From Takakia lepidozioides (Eukaryota; Streptophyta; Takakiopsida; Takakiales; Takakiaceae), in the NCBI GenBank assembly GCA_030704615.1, contig CM060732.1, positions 1 through 64,000 on the forward strand: 64,000 nucleotides of DNA. Reading direction: 5' to 3'. Both the position numbers and the translations under genes were made by a program. Each line of letters begins with the position of its first letter. The first letter of the stretch is position 1. Under the pieces are notes generated by a model. That model was not told the origin of the DNA, searched no databases, and worked only from the letters and a program-made list of their open reading frames with translations. Positions 63,836 through 64,000 of the stretch are shown here, in pieces.

Positions 63836-64000
63836 TGTTAGAGGACTGTAGGGGACTTAGACACTTATACGGGATCTGTAGGGTACCCTTAATTTTTGCA
63901 CAGACTGAGACAAACAGGAACCTTAGGGGTGACAGCAGCGCACTGTAGAGGGGGGTTACATAGCCCACACAGCCGACACAGCAGTCACAGCCCACACAGC
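63836..64000 (+). mobile_element. A4: start of a family A LTR
   Basis: TGTTAGAGGACTG at 63836, GGGTACCCTTAATTTTTGC near 63881, and the start of the CACAGCC minisatellite near 63950, cut by the window edge. It interrupts the TNP2 coding frame between GACAGCAAAGCATGG-type codons. Left flank is GATGT; whether it is a full element cannot be seen. Confidence 0.85.

Noticed and set aside
1-64000. tRNA, rRNA or snRNA genes
   Set aside because: I looked for tRNA-like cloverleaf boxes and rRNA stretches and found only PBS sequences complementary to tRNA ends.

Overview
The window looks like repeat-rich intergenic DNA from a large green-lineage (streptophyte) nuclear genome. I see no intact host gene. 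The lineage call rests on two Ty3/gypsy groups typical of plants (a Tat-like group with extra ORFs and a chromodomain group), a CACTA TNP2 transposase, Mutator-like elements (MULEs) with SWIM zinc fingers, spliceosomal introns, and fragments of a PLS-type pentatricopeptide (PPR) gene. A charophyte alga such as Chara would fit, but that is an inference.

Layout. 0-2 kb: decayed Penelope-like reverse transcriptase, a small MITE-like hairpin and a fragment of a DGNHR (ParB-like) exon. 2-19.9 kb, minus strand: gypsy element A1, split by a complete nested MULE (M1, 7648-15138). M1 has terminal inverted repeats and a 10-bp target duplication, and removing it restores the A1 reading frame. 19.9-30.3 kb: PPR pseudogene fragments split by gypsy element A2 (21809-29922, 5-bp target duplication), which carries an internal inversion, a 2.15-kb TG...CA insertion and a mosaic 3' end. 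30.3-36.5 kb: inverted-repeat DNA elements with GCGAC...GTCGC hairpins. 36.5-38.6 kb: another DGNHR exon and a DDE-like transposase fragment. 38.7-53.4 kb: chromodomain gypsy element B1, broken by a second MULE (M2, 41536-53033) that itself carries a solo B LTR. 53.6-54.5 kb: a fold-back with two ~405-bp arms. 54.5-56.3 kb: 3' part of a third A element (A3). 56.3-62 kb: chromodomain gypsy element B2, nearly complete up to a 500-N gap. 62.5-63.8 kb: CACTA transposase, entered by a further A LTR at 63836.

The most interesting content is in the MULEs. M1 and M2 have homologous SWIM transposase ends, but each carries its own palindromic motif in about 38-39 copies (M1: TTTCGGCGCCGAAA; M2: AAGTC-6 nt-GACTT). 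In both, the motif fills spacers and introns and largely avoids the inferred exons. Opposite its transposase, M2 carries a divergent multi-exon gene with a ParB-like DGNHR domain at the N-terminal end and a degenerate DNA-methyltransferase-like region at the C-terminal end. Fragments of the same gene lie at 1.4 and 37.1 kb. A transposon with a ParB-methyltransferase-like gene and its own array of palindromes is the best candidate here for an undescribed system. All copies in this window are damaged.
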